A DNA stretch of 64,000 nt from Streptomyces sp. SAJ15 (GCF_007595705.1 NZ_NISY01000012.1:1-64000); one strand, 5' to 3'; shown: positions 8,514 to 17,681, counted from the stretch's first letter. A program made the numbers and translations. Notes: a model not told the origin generated them from the sequence alone.

Positions 8514-10196
8514 ATGTCCGATATCAAGAACGCTCCGCTGCCCCGTCAGGTCGCCGACGCCTATGTCGACGCCCTCGTCGAACTCGACCCGATCACCGGC
8601 ACCTACCTCGGGGTGCCCGAGAGCTCGCGGCGGCTGCCCGACTACTCCCCCGCGGGCCAGGAGGCCCTCGCCGACCTGGCCCGCGCCACGCTGGACCGGC
8701 TGGCCGAGGCCGAGGCGCGACCGGGGGCGGACAGCGACGCCGAGCGGCGCTGCGCGCGGCTGCTGCGCGAGCGGCTCACCGCCGAACTGGCCGTCCACGA
8801 GGCGCGCGAGCCGCTCCGCGCGGTCAGCAATCTGCACTCCCCGCTGCACTCGGTGCGATCCATCTTCACGGTGACCCCGACCGACACCGAGGAGGACTGG
8901 GCGGCCATCGCGGAGCGGCTGCGCGCCGTGCCGGCCGCGCTGGCGGGCTATCGGGCCTCCCTCGCCGAGGGCCTGGAGCTGGGACTGCCGGCCGGGCCGC
9001 GACAGGTGTCCACCGTCATCGGCCAGTTGGCGGAGTGGATCGGCACCGAGCGCGGCTGGTTCGCCGACTTCGTGGCCCCCGGCCCCGAGGTGCTGCGCAC
9101 CGAACTGGACGCGGCGGCGAAGGTGGCCACGGCCGCGCTGGTGGAGATCCGGGACTGGCTGCGCGACGTGTACGGGCCGGGGATCGAGGGAGCTCCGGAG
9201 GTCGTCGGCCGCGAGCGGTACGCCCGCTGGGCCCGCCTGTGGAACGGCACCGACATGGACCTGGACGAGGCGTACGCGTACGGCTGGGCCGAGTACCACC
9301 GCATCCACGCCGAGATGCGCGCCGAGGCGGAGAAGATCCTGCCCGGCGCCACGCCGTGGGAGGCGCTGCGCCACCTGGACGAGCACGGCGAGGCCATCGA
9401 GGGCGTCGAGGAGACGCGGGTGTGGCTGCAGAACCTCATGGACGAGGCCATCGAGCAACTCGACGGCACCCACTTCGAGCTCGCGGAGCGGGTGAAGCGG
9501 GTCGAGTCGATGATCGCCCCGCCTGGCTCCGCCGCGGCGCCGTACTACACCCAGCCGTCCGAGGACTTCTCGCGGCCCGGGCGGACCTGGCTGCCCACCA
9601 TGGGCGAGACCCGTTTCCCCGTCTACGACCTGGTCTCCACCTGGTACCACGAGGGCGTGCCGGGCCACCACCTCCAGCTGGCGCAGTGGACCCACGTCGC
9701 CGATCAGCTCTCCCGCTACCAGGCGACCGTCGGCATGGTCAGCGCCAACGCCGAGGGCTGGGCGCTCTACGCGGAGCGGCTCATGGACGAGCTGGGCTAC
9801 CTCACCAACGCCGAGCGGCGGCTGGGTTACCTCGACGCCCAGATGATGCGCGCGGTGCGCGTGATCATCGACATCGGCATGCACCTGGAGCTGGAGATCC
9901 CGGCCGACTCCCCGTACCACCCCGGTGAGCGGTGGACGCCGGAGCTGGCGCAGGAGTTCTTCGGGGCGCACAGCGGCCGCCCGGCGGACTTCGTGGAGAG
10001 CGAGCTGGTCCGCTACCTCGGCATGCCCGGGCAGGCCATCGGCTACAAGCTGGGTGAGCGCGCCTGGCTGGCGGGGCGGGAGGCGGCCCGCCAGCGACAC
10101 GGCGACGCCTTCGACGCCAAGAAGTGGCACATGGCCGCCCTCTCGCAGGGCTCGCTGGGCCTGGACGACCTGGTGGCGGAGCTGTCGGCACTGTGA
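8514..10196 (+). CDS. DUF885 family metallopeptidase-like protein
   Basis: A 560-residue DUF885 protein, a large all-helical family related to M32-like gluzincin peptidases. The diagnostic motif WYHEGVPGHHLQLAQW is at about residue 380, with later Glu residues in NAEGWALYAERLMDELGY that would complete a zinc site. The length matches the family. The protein has no signal peptide, so it should act in the cytoplasm on peptides or peptide-like esters; its substrate is unknown. ATG 8514 is chosen because it starts the conserved region shortly after a GAGGATGACC leader. It follows the ACT-GNAT gene by 110 bp on the same strand. Confidence 0.88.
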   Translation: MSDIKNAPLPRQVADAYVDALVELDPITGTYLGVPESSRRLPDYSPAGQEALADLARATLDRLAEAEARPGADSDAERRCARLLRERLTAELAVHEAREPLRAVSNLHSPLHSVRSIFTVTPTDTEEDWAAIAERLRAVPAALAGYRASLAEGLELGLPAGPRQVSTVIGQLAEWIGTERGWFADFVAPGPEVLRTELDAAAKVATAALVEIRDWLRDVYGPGIEGAPEVVGRERYARWARLWNGTDMDLDEAYAYGWAEYHRIHAEMRAEAEKILPGATPWEALRHLDEHGEAIEGVEETRVWLQNLMDEAIEQLDGTHFELAERVKRVESMIAPPGSAAAPYYTQPSEDFSRPGRTWLPTMGETRFPVYDLVSTWYHEGVPGHHLQLAQWTHVADQLSRYQATVGMVSANAEGWALYAERLMDELGYLTNAERRLGYLDAQMMRAVRVIIDIGMHLELEIPADSPYHPGERWTPELAQEFFGAHSGRPADFVESELVRYLGMPGQAIGYKLGERAWLAGREAARQRHGDAFDAKKWHMAALSQGSLGLDDLVAELSAL

Positions 10197-10314
10197 CGGC
10201 CTGACCGCGCGGGGCGGGCCGCGGTCGGGGCCGAGGGCCAACGCCTCCGGCCCCTCCGCGCGGGGCGGACCCGAGGAAACCCGGGTCCGCCCGAGCCCCT
10301 GTCTCCGCCCCGAG

Positions 10315-10686
10315 CTATATGCGCCAGCCGCGGATGCGGTCGGCGCACTCGTACACGTCGACCCGGTACTCCTTGATGTCGCGCGTCAGGTCGACGATCG
10401 CACCGTACGGCGGGTCTATGCCCTCGCCCGCCGCGGCCATGTAGGCGACCACGACCATGCAGGCGTAGAGGCTGCTCCGCGCGGGCAGCGGTTGCAGCCG
10501 CACCAGGGTGTGCATCAACGCGGCGGCGCGCCAGGCGGCGTCCGGTTCGTGGTCGAACTTGGCCACGTCGAAGGCGTGCCGGGAGACGGCCGCGGCCAGC
10601 GCCGTGTAGTCGTGCACGGCGGGCTCTTCGTAGAGCTTCTGCTCCTGTACGCCCAGGAGCCAGGGGATGTCGATATGGAGGGCCAT
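10315..10686 (-). CDS. Fic/Doc-like toxin component
   Basis: A 123-residue protein of the small Streptomyces Fic-like toxin group. The Doc fold is visible (HDYTALAAAVSRHAFD, then WRAAALMHTLVRLQPLPARSSLYACMVVVAYMAA). In active Doc or Fic enzymes this loop is HxFx(D/A)(A/G)N(K/G)R, with a catalytic His. Here it reads LQPLPARSSLYA, with no His at the expected position. The protein may have another activity or be inactive. Its ATG overlaps the antitoxin stop by one base, so the two genes are translationally coupled. It lies downstream of the antitoxin, the usual order for toxin/antitoxin pairs. Confidence 0.75.
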   Translation of the reverse strand: MALHIDIPWLLGVQEQKLYEEPAVHDYTALAAAVSRHAFDVAKFDHEPDAAWRAAALMHTLVRLQPLPARSSLYACMVVVAYMAAAGEGIDPPYGAIVDLTRDIKEYRVDVYECADRIRGWRI

Positions 10687-10928
10687 CAGGCGGCCGCGCC
10701 ACGGTCCGCGGGCGGGGGCACTTCCTCGGGGAAGGCCGCGTCGAACTCCTCGATGTGCTCGTTCCAGAACTTCACCGCGTGCTGGACGAAGATGCGCCGC
10801 TGCTGTTCACGGACGGAGAGATCGTGGACGTATGCCTTGATGCTCTTGCCGTCCGCGGCCGCGGCCTCGCGGATGGCCGCGAGCTCCTCGTCGGTGAACT
10901 CGATGTTCAGTGCTGGCATACCGGCCAC
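10686..10928 (-). CDS. Ribbon-helix-helix-like antitoxin
   Basis: An 80-residue protein, or 77 residues from the ATG at 10919. The N-terminal half reads LNIEFTDEELAAIREAAAADGKSIKAYVHDLSV, the pattern of a ribbon-helix-helix or Phd-like DNA-binding antitoxin. The C-terminal half (FWNEHIEEFDAAFPEEVPPP) is acidic and suits toxin wrapping. Its stop overlaps the start of the Fic-like toxin. It lies 70 bp after sbcC on the same strand, so read-through from sbcDC is possible. Confidence 0.8.
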   Translation of the reverse strand: MAGMPALNIEFTDEELAAIREAAAADGKSIKAYVHDLSVREQQRRIFVQHAVKFWNEHIEEFDAAFPEEVPPPADRGAAA

Positions 10929-10998
10929 GGTACCGGATCGGTACCACGGCCGGGGGGTGCCGTGACGGAACCCGCCGACGGCCCGCGGGCGACCCTTC

Positions 10999-13900
10999 TC
11001 AGCCCAGGACGAGCTTGCGGCGGACCGCCGAGCCGGCGCGGTCCTTCACCACCTCCAGCTGGGCGGGGATACGGCGGCGGAGGTCGGCGACATGGCTGAC
11101 GATGCCCACCGCGCGGTCCCGCTCGCGGAGCGAGTCGAGCACGTCGAGGACCTCGTCCAGGGTCTGCTCGTCCAGGCTGCCGAAGCCCTCGTCGATGAAG
11201 AGCGTGTCGAGGCGGGTGCCGCCGGCCTCGTCGGTGACGACGTCGGCGAGGCCGAGCGCCAGCGCGAGAGACGCGAAGAAGGTCTCGCCGCCGGAGAGGG
11301 TGGCGGTGTCCCGCTCGCGACCGGTCCAGGAGTCGATGACATGCAGGCCGAGTCCGGCTCGGCGGGTACCGGTGCGCTCGTCGGAGTGGACGAGGGTGTA
11401 GCGCCCGGAGGACATGTGCTGGAGGCGGGCGCTGGCGGCCGCGGCGACCTGCTCCAGTCGGGCGGCCAGCACATACGACTCCAGTCGCATCTTGCGCTCG
11501 TTGTCGGCCGAGGTGCCGGCGGCCAGGGCGGCCAGCCGGGCGACCCGGTCGTACTCCGCGCGGAGCGGGGCGAGCCGCCGCGCGTCGGTCGCGGCCTGCT
11601 CGGAGAGCCGGTCGAGATCGGCGCGGCGGGTGCGGGCCGCGTCGTCGGCGGCGGAGGCCGCCCGCAGCCGCAAGGTGGCGTCCTCCAGCGCTGCCTGCGC
11701 GGCGGCCAGGGCGGCCGGCGGCGCCTGGGCCGCCGCCGTGAGCTGCGGGTCGTCCAGTTCGGCGGCGACGGCAGCCGACTCGCTGTGCCACCGGTCGAGG
11801 TGGTCCTGGAGCGCGCGCTGCCGGTGGTCGGGCAGCACCGCGTCGGCCGCGCCCCGCGGGGTGTCGAAGCCGGCCCGGTAGGCGGCGTCGGCGAGCCGCG
11901 CGTCGGAGTCCTTGAGCCGCAGCGCGGCCGACTCCGTGGCGCGCGCCGCGTCCGCGGCGCCGGCGAGGAGAGCCACGCGGCGCTCCAGCTCCCGGGCGTG
12001 GTCGGCCACGCTGGCGGCGGCGCCCCGGGCCTGCGCGACCTGCTCCTCCAGATCGGCCCGCTCGCGGGCCAGCACGTCGCGCCGGGAGGCGCGGGAGGCG
12101 GCGTCGCGCTCGGCGTCCCTCAGCTGTTCGAGCCGACGGCCGTGCTCCGCCTCGGCGTGGTCGAGGGCCTCGCGAGCGGCGTGCGCGTCGGCTCCGGCCT
12201 CCCGCGCGGTGGCGAAGGCGGCGCGCAGCTCTTCGAGCGCGTGGGCGAGTTCGACGGTGGGGGTGTCGGCGGCCTCCGCGCGGGCGGCGGCCATCGCCTC
12301 GCGCAGCTCGCGCAGCCGCTCCTCGGCGGCCTTGCGGGCGGCGTCCGCGCGCTCGGAATCGGCCAGCGCGGCCTCCTCGGCGGCACGGTCGACATGGCCC
12401 TCGGCCGCGCGGGCCGGCCGGGGGTGGTCCGCGGAGCCGCAGACGGCGCAGGGCTCCCCGGGGAGCAGCCCGCCGGCGAGTTCGGCGGCGATCCCGCGCA
12501 GTCGGCGCTCCTTGAGGTCCAGCCAGCGCTCCCGCGCGGTGGCGGCTTCCCGGCGGGCGCGCAGCGAACCGTCCTCGGCCGCGTCCACCTCGGCTTCCAG
12601 CGCGTCCCGCCGCAGGGCCGCCGCCAACTGTCGCTCGGCGGGGCCCAGCTGGGCCCCGAGCCGCTCGGCCTGGACGGCGGCGGCCTGGGCGACCTCGACG
12701 CGGCGCTGGTGGGCCAGGCGGGCGGGCTCCCAGCCGGCCAGCCAGTCAGCGGCCTCCTGGGCGGCTTCCTCGTCGGCGCGGGCCTCCCGGTCCAGCTCCG
12801 CGGCCTCTACGGCGATCTCGGCGGCGCGTCGCTCCGCCCGGCGCGCGACGGCCAGCCGCCCGAGCTCCTCGCGTAGCTGCCGCTCCATGGTGGTGAGCTG
12901 CTCGGCGGGGGCGTCGGCGAGCCGCGGCGGCAGCAGGTCGCGGGCGGCGCGCTCGGCGGCGGCGGCCGCCTGGTGCTCGCGCTCGGCCCCGGCGTGCAGC
13001 TCCAGGGCCGGGGCGACGGACTCGGCCGCACGCGCCCGCTCCAGCCGGGCCCGGGCCTGGTCCACGTCGGCCCGGCGCGCGTCGAGTTCGGCGGCGCGAC
13101 GGCGGGCGTCCGCGTGCCGGCGCTGGAGCCGGTCCAGCTCCCGTACGGACTCCAGTGCGGCGGCCGCCCGGTCATGGGCGGCCTCGGCGGTGCGCACCGC
13201 CGCGGCGGCGATGTCCGCGCGCTCGCGCGCGCCGCTGCGGGCGATGGCGGCCCATTCCAGGACGGCGGCGGCGAACCCGGGCTCACCGGGGGCGGGCGCG
13301 GTCCGCTCCGCACCGCTCGCGGCACGCGCCGCGCGGGCCGTCGGCCGCTCCGCGCGGGAGCGGGCGCGGGACCCGGTGCGCTGGCCGGGGACGGCCGGCG
13401 GCGCGCCGCCCGCGTCGAGGAGCGCGAGGCCGCGCAGGTCGGCGCTGTCCCCGGCGGCCTGCGCCATCCGGTGGGCGAGCGCGAGCAGCCGCTCGTCGCC
13501 GCCGACGACCCGCTGCTGCGCGGTGCGCCGGGCCTCGGCCAGGTGGTCCTCCACGGCGGCGAAGCGGCCGGTGTCGAAGAGCCGGCCCAGCAGCTTGCCG
13601 CGCGCCTCGGCGTCCGCGCGGAGAAAGCGCGCGAAGTCGCCCTGGGGCAACAGCACCACCTGGCAGAACTGCTCCCTGTTCATGCCCAGCAGCTGCTCGA
13701 TCTCCAGGCCGATCTCCTGGTGGGAGCGGCTGAGCCCGACCCACTCGCCGTCCGCGGAGCGTTCCCGCAGCTCGCTGTGGGCGCGCTGGGTGGTGAAGCC
13801 GTCGGCGCCCTTGGTGGACTTCCGGGACCTCTTGGGGCGGGTCTGCTGCGGCCTGCGGGTGATCTCCAGCCGGCGGCCGCCGACGGTCAGCTCGAGGACC

Positions 13901-14139
13901 ACCTCGGTGAGGGTGTGCGGGTCCGCGTGGTCGCTGCGCAGGGTCAGCCCGGCGCCCTGCCGGGCGCCGGGCACCCCGCCGTAGAGCCCGAAGCAGACCG
14001 CGTCCAGCACGGAGGTCTTGCCCGCCCCTGTGGGGCCGTGCAGCAGGAAGAGCCCGGCGGCGGCGAGCTCGTCGAAGTCGACCTCCTGGGTGCCGCCGAA
14101 CGGACCGAAGGCGGTGACGGACATCCGGTGCAGCCTCAT
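10999..14139 (-). CDS. sbcC: Exonuclease SbcCD ATPase subunit SbcC
   Basis: A 1046-residue SMC-like ATPase of the SbcC/Rad50 family. It has an N-terminal Walker A (LHGPTGAGKTSVLDAVCFGLYG, about residue 30), the Q-loop region VVLLPQGDFARFL, a long Ala/Glu/Arg-rich coiled coil, and a zinc hook GEPCAVCGSADHP near residue 563. The C-terminal signature and Walker B regions are TLSGGETFFASLALALGLAD and LDTLFIDEGFGSLD. Together with SbcD it cuts hairpins and processes DNA ends. The ATG at 14139 overlaps the sbcD stop (ATGA), which fixes the start; a longer upstream frame is antisense to nothing useful and lacks homology. Confidence 0.95.
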   Translation of the reverse strand: MRLHRMSVTAFGPFGGTQEVDFDELAAAGLFLLHGPTGAGKTSVLDAVCFGLYGGVPGARQGAGLTLRSDHADPHTLTEVVLELTVGGRRLEITRRPQQTRPKRSRKSTKGADGFTTQRAHSELRERSADGEWVGLSRSHQEIGLEIEQLLGMNREQFCQVVLLPQGDFARFLRADAEARGKLLGRLFDTGRFAAVEDHLAEARRTAQQRVVGGDERLLALAHRMAQAAGDSADLRGLALLDAGGAPPAVPGQRTGSRARSRAERPTARAARAASGAERTAPAPGEPGFAAAVLEWAAIARSGARERADIAAAAVRTAEAAHDRAAAALESVRELDRLQRRHADARRRAAELDARRADVDQARARLERARAAESVAPALELHAGAEREHQAAAAAERAARDLLPPRLADAPAEQLTTMERQLREELGRLAVARRAERRAAEIAVEAAELDREARADEEAAQEAADWLAGWEPARLAHQRRVEVAQAAAVQAERLGAQLGPAERQLAAALRRDALEAEVDAAEDGSLRARREAATARERWLDLKERRLRGIAAELAGGLLPGEPCAVCGSADHPRPARAAEGHVDRAAEEAALADSERADAARKAAEERLRELREAMAAARAEAADTPTVELAHALEELRAAFATAREAGADAHAAREALDHAEAEHGRRLEQLRDAERDAASRASRRDVLARERADLEEQVAQARGAAASVADHARELERRVALLAGAADAARATESAALRLKDSDARLADAAYRAGFDTPRGAADAVLPDHRQRALQDHLDRWHSESAAVAAELDDPQLTAAAQAPPAALAAAQAALEDATLRLRAASAADDAARTRRADLDRLSEQAATDARRLAPLRAEYDRVARLAALAAGTSADNERKMRLESYVLAARLEQVAAAASARLQHMSSGRYTLVHSDERTGTRRAGLGLHVIDSWTGRERDTATLSGGETFFASLALALGLADVVTDEAGGTRLDTLFIDEGFGSLDEQTLDEVLDVLDSLRERDRAVGIVSHVADLRRRIPAQLEVVKDRAGSAVRRKLVLG

Positions 14140-15302
14140 CGGGTGCCCTCCCGCAGCGTCTCCGCGGTGCGCACCGCGTCCAGGGCGACGGTCAACACGG
14201 CGCGCTCGGCGGCGTCCGGGCCCTGGCCGCCGCGCACGTGCGCCACGAAGTCCTCGGCGATCTGCTGGTCGGTGCGGCCGCGCAGCCGCCGCGCGTAGGA
14301 GCCGACGGTCTCCTCGGGCGGCCGCTCCGGGTCGAAGGCGATGCTCACCGCGTGCGGGAAGCGGGCGGCGAGCCGGGCCATCGGCTCGTGCGGCCGGACC
14401 GGGTCGGTGAGGGTGGCCTCCACCCACGCCTCGCGGTGCTCCTCCAGCTCCGGGTCGACGAGCAGCTCCTCCAGCCTCCCGCGCAGCCGGGCGAGCGGCC
14501 GGGGCACCGGACAGTCGACGCGCTCCGCGGCGACCGCCCCGTCGGCCGCCAGGTCGACCAGCCACATGGTCTTGCGGTGCGTCGCCTCGGAGAAGGAGTA
14601 GGCGAGCGGGGAGCCGGAGTAGCGCACCCGCTCGGTGAGCGCCTGGCAGCCGTGCAGATGGCCGAGGGCGACGTAGTCGACGCCGTCGAAGACCTCCGCC
14701 GGGACGGAGGCCACACCGCCGACGGTGATGTCCCGCTCGCTGTCGCTGGGGGCGCCGCCGACGACGAAGGCGTGCGCCAGCACGACGGACCGGGTGCCGG
14801 CCGGCCGCTCGGCGAGGTCGGCGCGCACCCGTTCCATGGCGGCGCCCAGCACCGCCGCGTGGCTGCTCCGCGCGGCGCCCATTTTCTGCCGCACCAGCGC
14901 CGGCTCCAGGTAGGGCAGCCCGTAGAAGGCGACCTCTCCGTGCGCGTCGCGCAGCAGCACCGGCGTACCGCACTCCAGGGGGTCGGTGCGCAGATGGATG
15001 CCGGCCCGCTCGATCAGCCTGGAGCCGACGCCCAGGCGGCGGGCCGAGTCGTGGTTGCCGGAGATCAACACCGTGGGCACGCCCAGGCGCGCCAGCCGGT
15101 GCAGCGCGTCGTCGAAGAGCTCCACCGCCGCGAGCGGCGGCACCGCGCGGTCGTACACGTCGCCTGCGACGACCACCGCGTCCACGCTTCGCTCACGCAC
15201 CGTGGCCACGAGGTGGTCGACGAACTCCCGCTGCGCCTCCAGCAGGCTGATCCGGTGGAACGACCTTCCCAGGTGCCAGTCGGAGGTATGCAGAATCCTC
15301 AC
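14136..15302 (-). CDS. sbcD: Exonuclease SbcCD nuclease subunit SbcD
   Basis: A 388-residue Mre11/SbcD-type metallophosphoesterase. The phosphoesterase motifs are in order: LHTSDWHLGRSFH near the N-terminus, VVVAGDVYDRAVPP, LISGNHDSARRL, VVLAHAFV and VALGHLHG. The GTG at 15302 begins VRILHTSDWHLG, the normal start of the family, with GGAG 8 bp upstream. It forms the nuclease half of the SbcCD complex, and the ATGA overlap with sbcC ensures coupled synthesis. Confidence 0.95.
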   Translation of the reverse strand: MRILHTSDWHLGRSFHRISLLEAQREFVDHLVATVRERSVDAVVVAGDVYDRAVPPLAAVELFDDALHRLARLGVPTVLISGNHDSARRLGVGSRLIERAGIHLRTDPLECGTPVLLRDAHGEVAFYGLPYLEPALVRQKMGAARSSHAAVLGAAMERVRADLAERPAGTRSVVLAHAFVVGGAPSDSERDITVGGVASVPAEVFDGVDYVALGHLHGCQALTERVRYSGSPLAYSFSEATHRKTMWLVDLAADGAVAAERVDCPVPRPLARLRGRLEELLVDPELEEHREAWVEATLTDPVRPHEPMARLAARFPHAVSIAFDPERPPEETVGSYARRLRGRTDQQIAEDFVAHVRGGQGPDAAERAVLTVALDAVRTAETLREGTR

Positions 15303-15679
15303 AGCACCACTCCGACCTGCATCTTCATTCGCTCCTCCGGCTCCCCGACCCACACGGAGCCAACATGGGCGCCGCTGTCGGCACCGCACCACGTTAGCGT
15401 CGACCGGCACCGTGTCCCTCACCGACCTCGGTTTGGTCACGGCGGTCGCCGCGTCGGGTCGACGCACAACTCGGGTGGCTCACTGAGGACTTCCACCGCG
15501 CCACGCTGCCGGCCGGAGGCTGTCGCCGAACGACGCGACCGTCAGCCCGCACCGGCCGGGGGCGGGAGACAGCGCCGCTCAGGGGAGCGAGGAGGCGTGG
15601 ACGCGCCGTGGGCGTCCACGGCGGTCGTGGCAGGCACGCGAGTGCTCCTGTCGGCCCCCGCCGGCGCCCGCTCGGCTGG
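15303..15679. other. 377-bp spacer between sbcD and a tetR gene
   Basis: No convincing gene was seen here. The sbcD promoter should lie in its left part. The right part holds the hairpin at 15604-15623. The rest is GC-rich sequence without repeats that I could recognise. Confidence 0.5.
15604..15623 (-). terminator. Hairpin after tetR gene
   Basis: Perfect 8-bp arms (CGCCGTGG and CCACGGCG) with a GCGT loop lie about 57 bp after the stop of the minus-strand tetR gene. The position and stability suit a terminator; no T-tract is present. Confidence 0.45.
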
Positions 15680-16291
15680 TCATCGACGGTCGGTCGCCGA
15701 ACCCTCTCGCGCAGGGGCGCCGAGGATCCGGGCGATGAAGCTCGCCAGCCGCTCCCGTAGCTCCTCGCGGGGAACCCGCTTCTCGCCGGCCAGGTGTTCG
15801 ACGAGATCGGCTCGGGTGGCGGCGAGCAGGGCGTGGGCGGTGAAGTCGCTGTCGGGCAGCCCGGGAATGCGTTCCAGCATGCCCCGGAGCAGGGCGTGCC
15901 AGCGCTCGTAGTGTTCCGTGCGGTAGGGGCTGTCGCTGCCCGCCTGCTCCAGCGCCAGCGCGAGGTGGCGGTTGTCGAGCTTGAAGCAGAGGACGGCGTC
16001 GAGCAGGGCCGGTACGCGCTGAAGCGGCGGGGTCGCGGGTCCCAGCGGGGGCGGTCCCGCCTCGACGGCGTCCCTGACGGGTGCGAGTCGCGCCTCGTAC
16101 AGCGCGTGGATCAACCCGGTGCGATCGCCGAAGGCACGGAAGAGCGTGCCCTTGCCGACGCCGGCCGCCGTCGCGACGTCGGCCATGGTGACGTCCTGGG
16201 GGCTCTGACACTCGGCGAAGAGCGTGTCGGCGGCCGCGAGGACGGCCACCCGGTTGCGCGTCGCGTCCTTGCGCGGCTTGCGCTCGCTCAT
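15680..16291 (-). CDS. TetR family transcriptional regulator
   Basis: A 203-residue TetR-type repressor. The helix-turn-helix is at about residues 10-55 (NRVAVLAAADTLFAECQSPQ, then VTMADVATAAGVGKGTLFRAFGDRTGLIHAL). The C-terminal domain (VLCFKLDNRHLALALEQAG) is unlike that of the other TetR in the window. The ATG at 16291 has a strong GGGAGG site. It is divergent from an NTF2-like/NmrA operon, and two palindromes with the same CGGACC-N3-GGTCCG core lie in the spacer, so it very likely represses itself and the operon. An oxidised or reactive small molecule is a plausible inducer given the reductase-like target, but this is inferred. Confidence 0.9.
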   Translation of the reverse strand: MSERKPRKDATRNRVAVLAAADTLFAECQSPQDVTMADVATAAGVGKGTLFRAFGDRTGLIHALYEARLAPVRDAVEAGPPPLGPATPPLQRVPALLDAVLCFKLDNRHLALALEQAGSDSPYRTEHYERWHALLRGMLERIPGLPDSDFTAHALLAATRADLVEHLAGEKRVPREELRERLASFIARILGAPAREGSATDRR

Positions 16292-16329
16292 TCTGCTGCC
16301 TCCCGTTCATCTGCTTCCCCGTTGCGATC

Positions 16330-16344
16330 CGGACCCGTGGTCCG
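16330..16344. promoter_or_regulatory. TetR operator copy 1
   Basis: The palindrome CGGACC-CGT-GGTCCG lies nearer to the tetR gene. It shares arms and spacing with the second copy at 16364, and the two centres are 35 bp apart. A duplicated palindrome in a divergent tetR spacer is the usual form of an autorepressor site. Confidence 0.65.
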
Positions 16345-16363
16345 TATCGTATCGCCTCTCAAA

Positions 16364-16380
16364 GCGGACCGTGGGTCCGC
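16364..16380. promoter_or_regulatory. TetR operator copy 2
   Basis: The palindrome GCGGACC-GTG-GGTCCGC has 7-bp arms and sits 25 bp before the ATG of the NTF2-like gene. It repeats the 6-bp arms of the site at 16330. It probably overlaps the promoter of the NTF2-like/NmrA operon. Confidence 0.68.
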
Positions 16381-16404
16381 ATCATGGACGGAACGGAGAC
16401 ACTC

Positions 16405-16833
16405 ATGCCCGCACACGCCTCGCCGGCAGATCTGTACCGGCACAGCCTGCGCCTGTTGCTGGACAAGGACATCCCCGCCTGGGTCGGCCTGTGGGCCGAG
16501 CACGGTGTCATGGAGTTCCCCTTCGCTCCCCCGGGCTGGCCCGAGCGGCTGGAGGGCCGGGCGGCCATCGCCGACTACATGCGCCCCTACCCCGACCACA
16601 TCGACCTGCGCGACTTCCCCGAGCTGCGGATTCACCAGACCACCGACCCGGGGACCATCGTGGCCGAGATGCGCGGCGTGGGCCGCATGGTGGAGACCGG
16701 TGAGCCCTTCGACATGACCTACATCGCCGTCGTGTCCGCCCGGGACGGACGCCTCATCTCCTACCGCGACTACTGGAACCCCCTCGCCGTCCCCGCGCCC
16801 GCCGCGGACTTCGCCAGGAACGACGCCCGATGA
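16405..16833 (+). CDS. NTF2/SnoaL-like protein
   Basis: A 142-residue single-domain protein of the NTF2-like superfamily (SnoaL_4 or DUF4440 type). It shows the usual pattern of an N-terminal helix pair (LYRHSLRLLLDKDIPAWVGLWAEHGVMEFPFAPPGWP), a GRAAIADYM helix, and paired strands TIVAEMRGVG and DMTYIAVVSARDGRLISYRDYWNPL. Members act as isomerases, dehydratases or hydrolases on small ligands, or as binding proteins. The ATG at 16405 is preferred to 16384 because of the GGAG at 16394. It overlaps the following NmrA gene by ATGA and is probably controlled by the divergent TetR. Confidence 0.82.
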   Translation: MPAHASPADLYRHSLRLLLDKDIPAWVGLWAEHGVMEFPFAPPGWPERLEGRAAIADYMRPYPDHIDLRDFPELRIHQTTDPGTIVAEMRGVGRMVETGEPFDMTYIAVVSARDGRLISYRDYWNPLAVPAPAADFARNDAR

Positions 16834-17681
16834 CCACCTCCACCGGCACCACCCTCGTCATCGGCGCCACCGGCACCACCGGCAGCCGGACCACCGCGCG
16901 GCTCGTCGCCGCCGGCCATCGCGTCAGGGCCGCCAGCCGCCGTGCCACACCGCTCCCGGGCGCCGCGCCGGTCCGCTTCGACTGGTACGACCCCGCCACC
17001 TTCGGCGACGCCCTCACCGGAGCCGACCGCGTCTCTCTCGTCCCGCCGCTGGGCGATCCGGACCCGGCCGCCGTCATGCTGCCCTTCCTCCGGCGGGCCC
17101 GCGCCGCGGGTGTGCACCGCGCGGTACTGCTGAGCTCCTCGGCCATCCCCTCGGGCGGCCCAGCCGTGGGGGCGGTACACCAGGCCCTGCCCGACCTGTT
17201 CGACCAGTGGGCCGTCCTGCGGCCCTCCTGGTTCATGCAGAACTTCACCGGCACGCACGCCCACGCCCTCAGCATCCGCGACGAGGGCGTCATCCTGACC
17301 GCGACCGGGAGCGGCCGGGTCGGGTTCATCGACGCCGACGACATCGCCGCCGTGGCCGTCCACGCCCTGACCGACGACCTCGCGCCCAACACCGACCTGG
17401 TCCTGACAGGACCCGAAGCGCTCCGCCACGACGACATCGCCGCGATCGTCACGGAGGTCACCGGCCGCCCCGTGGTCCACCGCGACCTGACCTACGAGGC
17501 CCTGCGCGACCGCCTGGTCGCGGCGATACCGCTGGAGTTCGCCACGATGCTGGCCGACATGGACCGCGCCATCGCCGAAGGGGCCGAGGACCGCACCACC
17601 GACACCGTCCGACGCCTCACCGGTCGCCCGCCGAACGGCTTCCGGGCGGTCGTCGAACGGGAGCTGGCGTCCGGCGCGTGA
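16830..17681 (+). CDS. NmrA/NAD(P)H-binding SDR-like oxidoreductase
   Basis: A 283-residue atypical SDR of the NmrA/QorB group. It begins TLVIGATGTTGSRTTARLVAAGHRV, the NAD(P)-binding GxxGxxG. Later regions are LLSSSAIPSG, WAVLRPSWFMQNF and DADDIAAVAVHAL, all typical of this group. Members sense or use NADP(H), and some reduce quinones. It is coupled by ATGA to the NTF2-like gene; together with the divergent TetR this forms a small inducible unit common in Streptomyces. Confidence 0.88.
   Translation: MTTSTGTTLVIGATGTTGSRTTARLVAAGHRVRAASRRATPLPGAAPVRFDWYDPATFGDALTGADRVSLVPPLGDPDPAAVMLPFLRRARAAGVHRAVLLSSSAIPSGGPAVGAVHQALPDLFDQWAVLRPSWFMQNFTGTHAHALSIRDEGVILTATGSGRVGFIDADDIAAVAVHALTDDLAPNTDLVLTGPEALRHDDIAAIVTEVTGRPVVHRDLTYEALRDRLVAAIPLEFATMLADMDRAIAEGAEDRTTDTVRRLTGRPPNGFRAVVERELASGA

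Noticed and set aside
14140..14973. An N-terminal extension of SbcC
   Set aside because: The extended part overlaps sbcD out of frame and has no homology; the ATG at 14139 gives the normal SbcC start and ATGA coupling.
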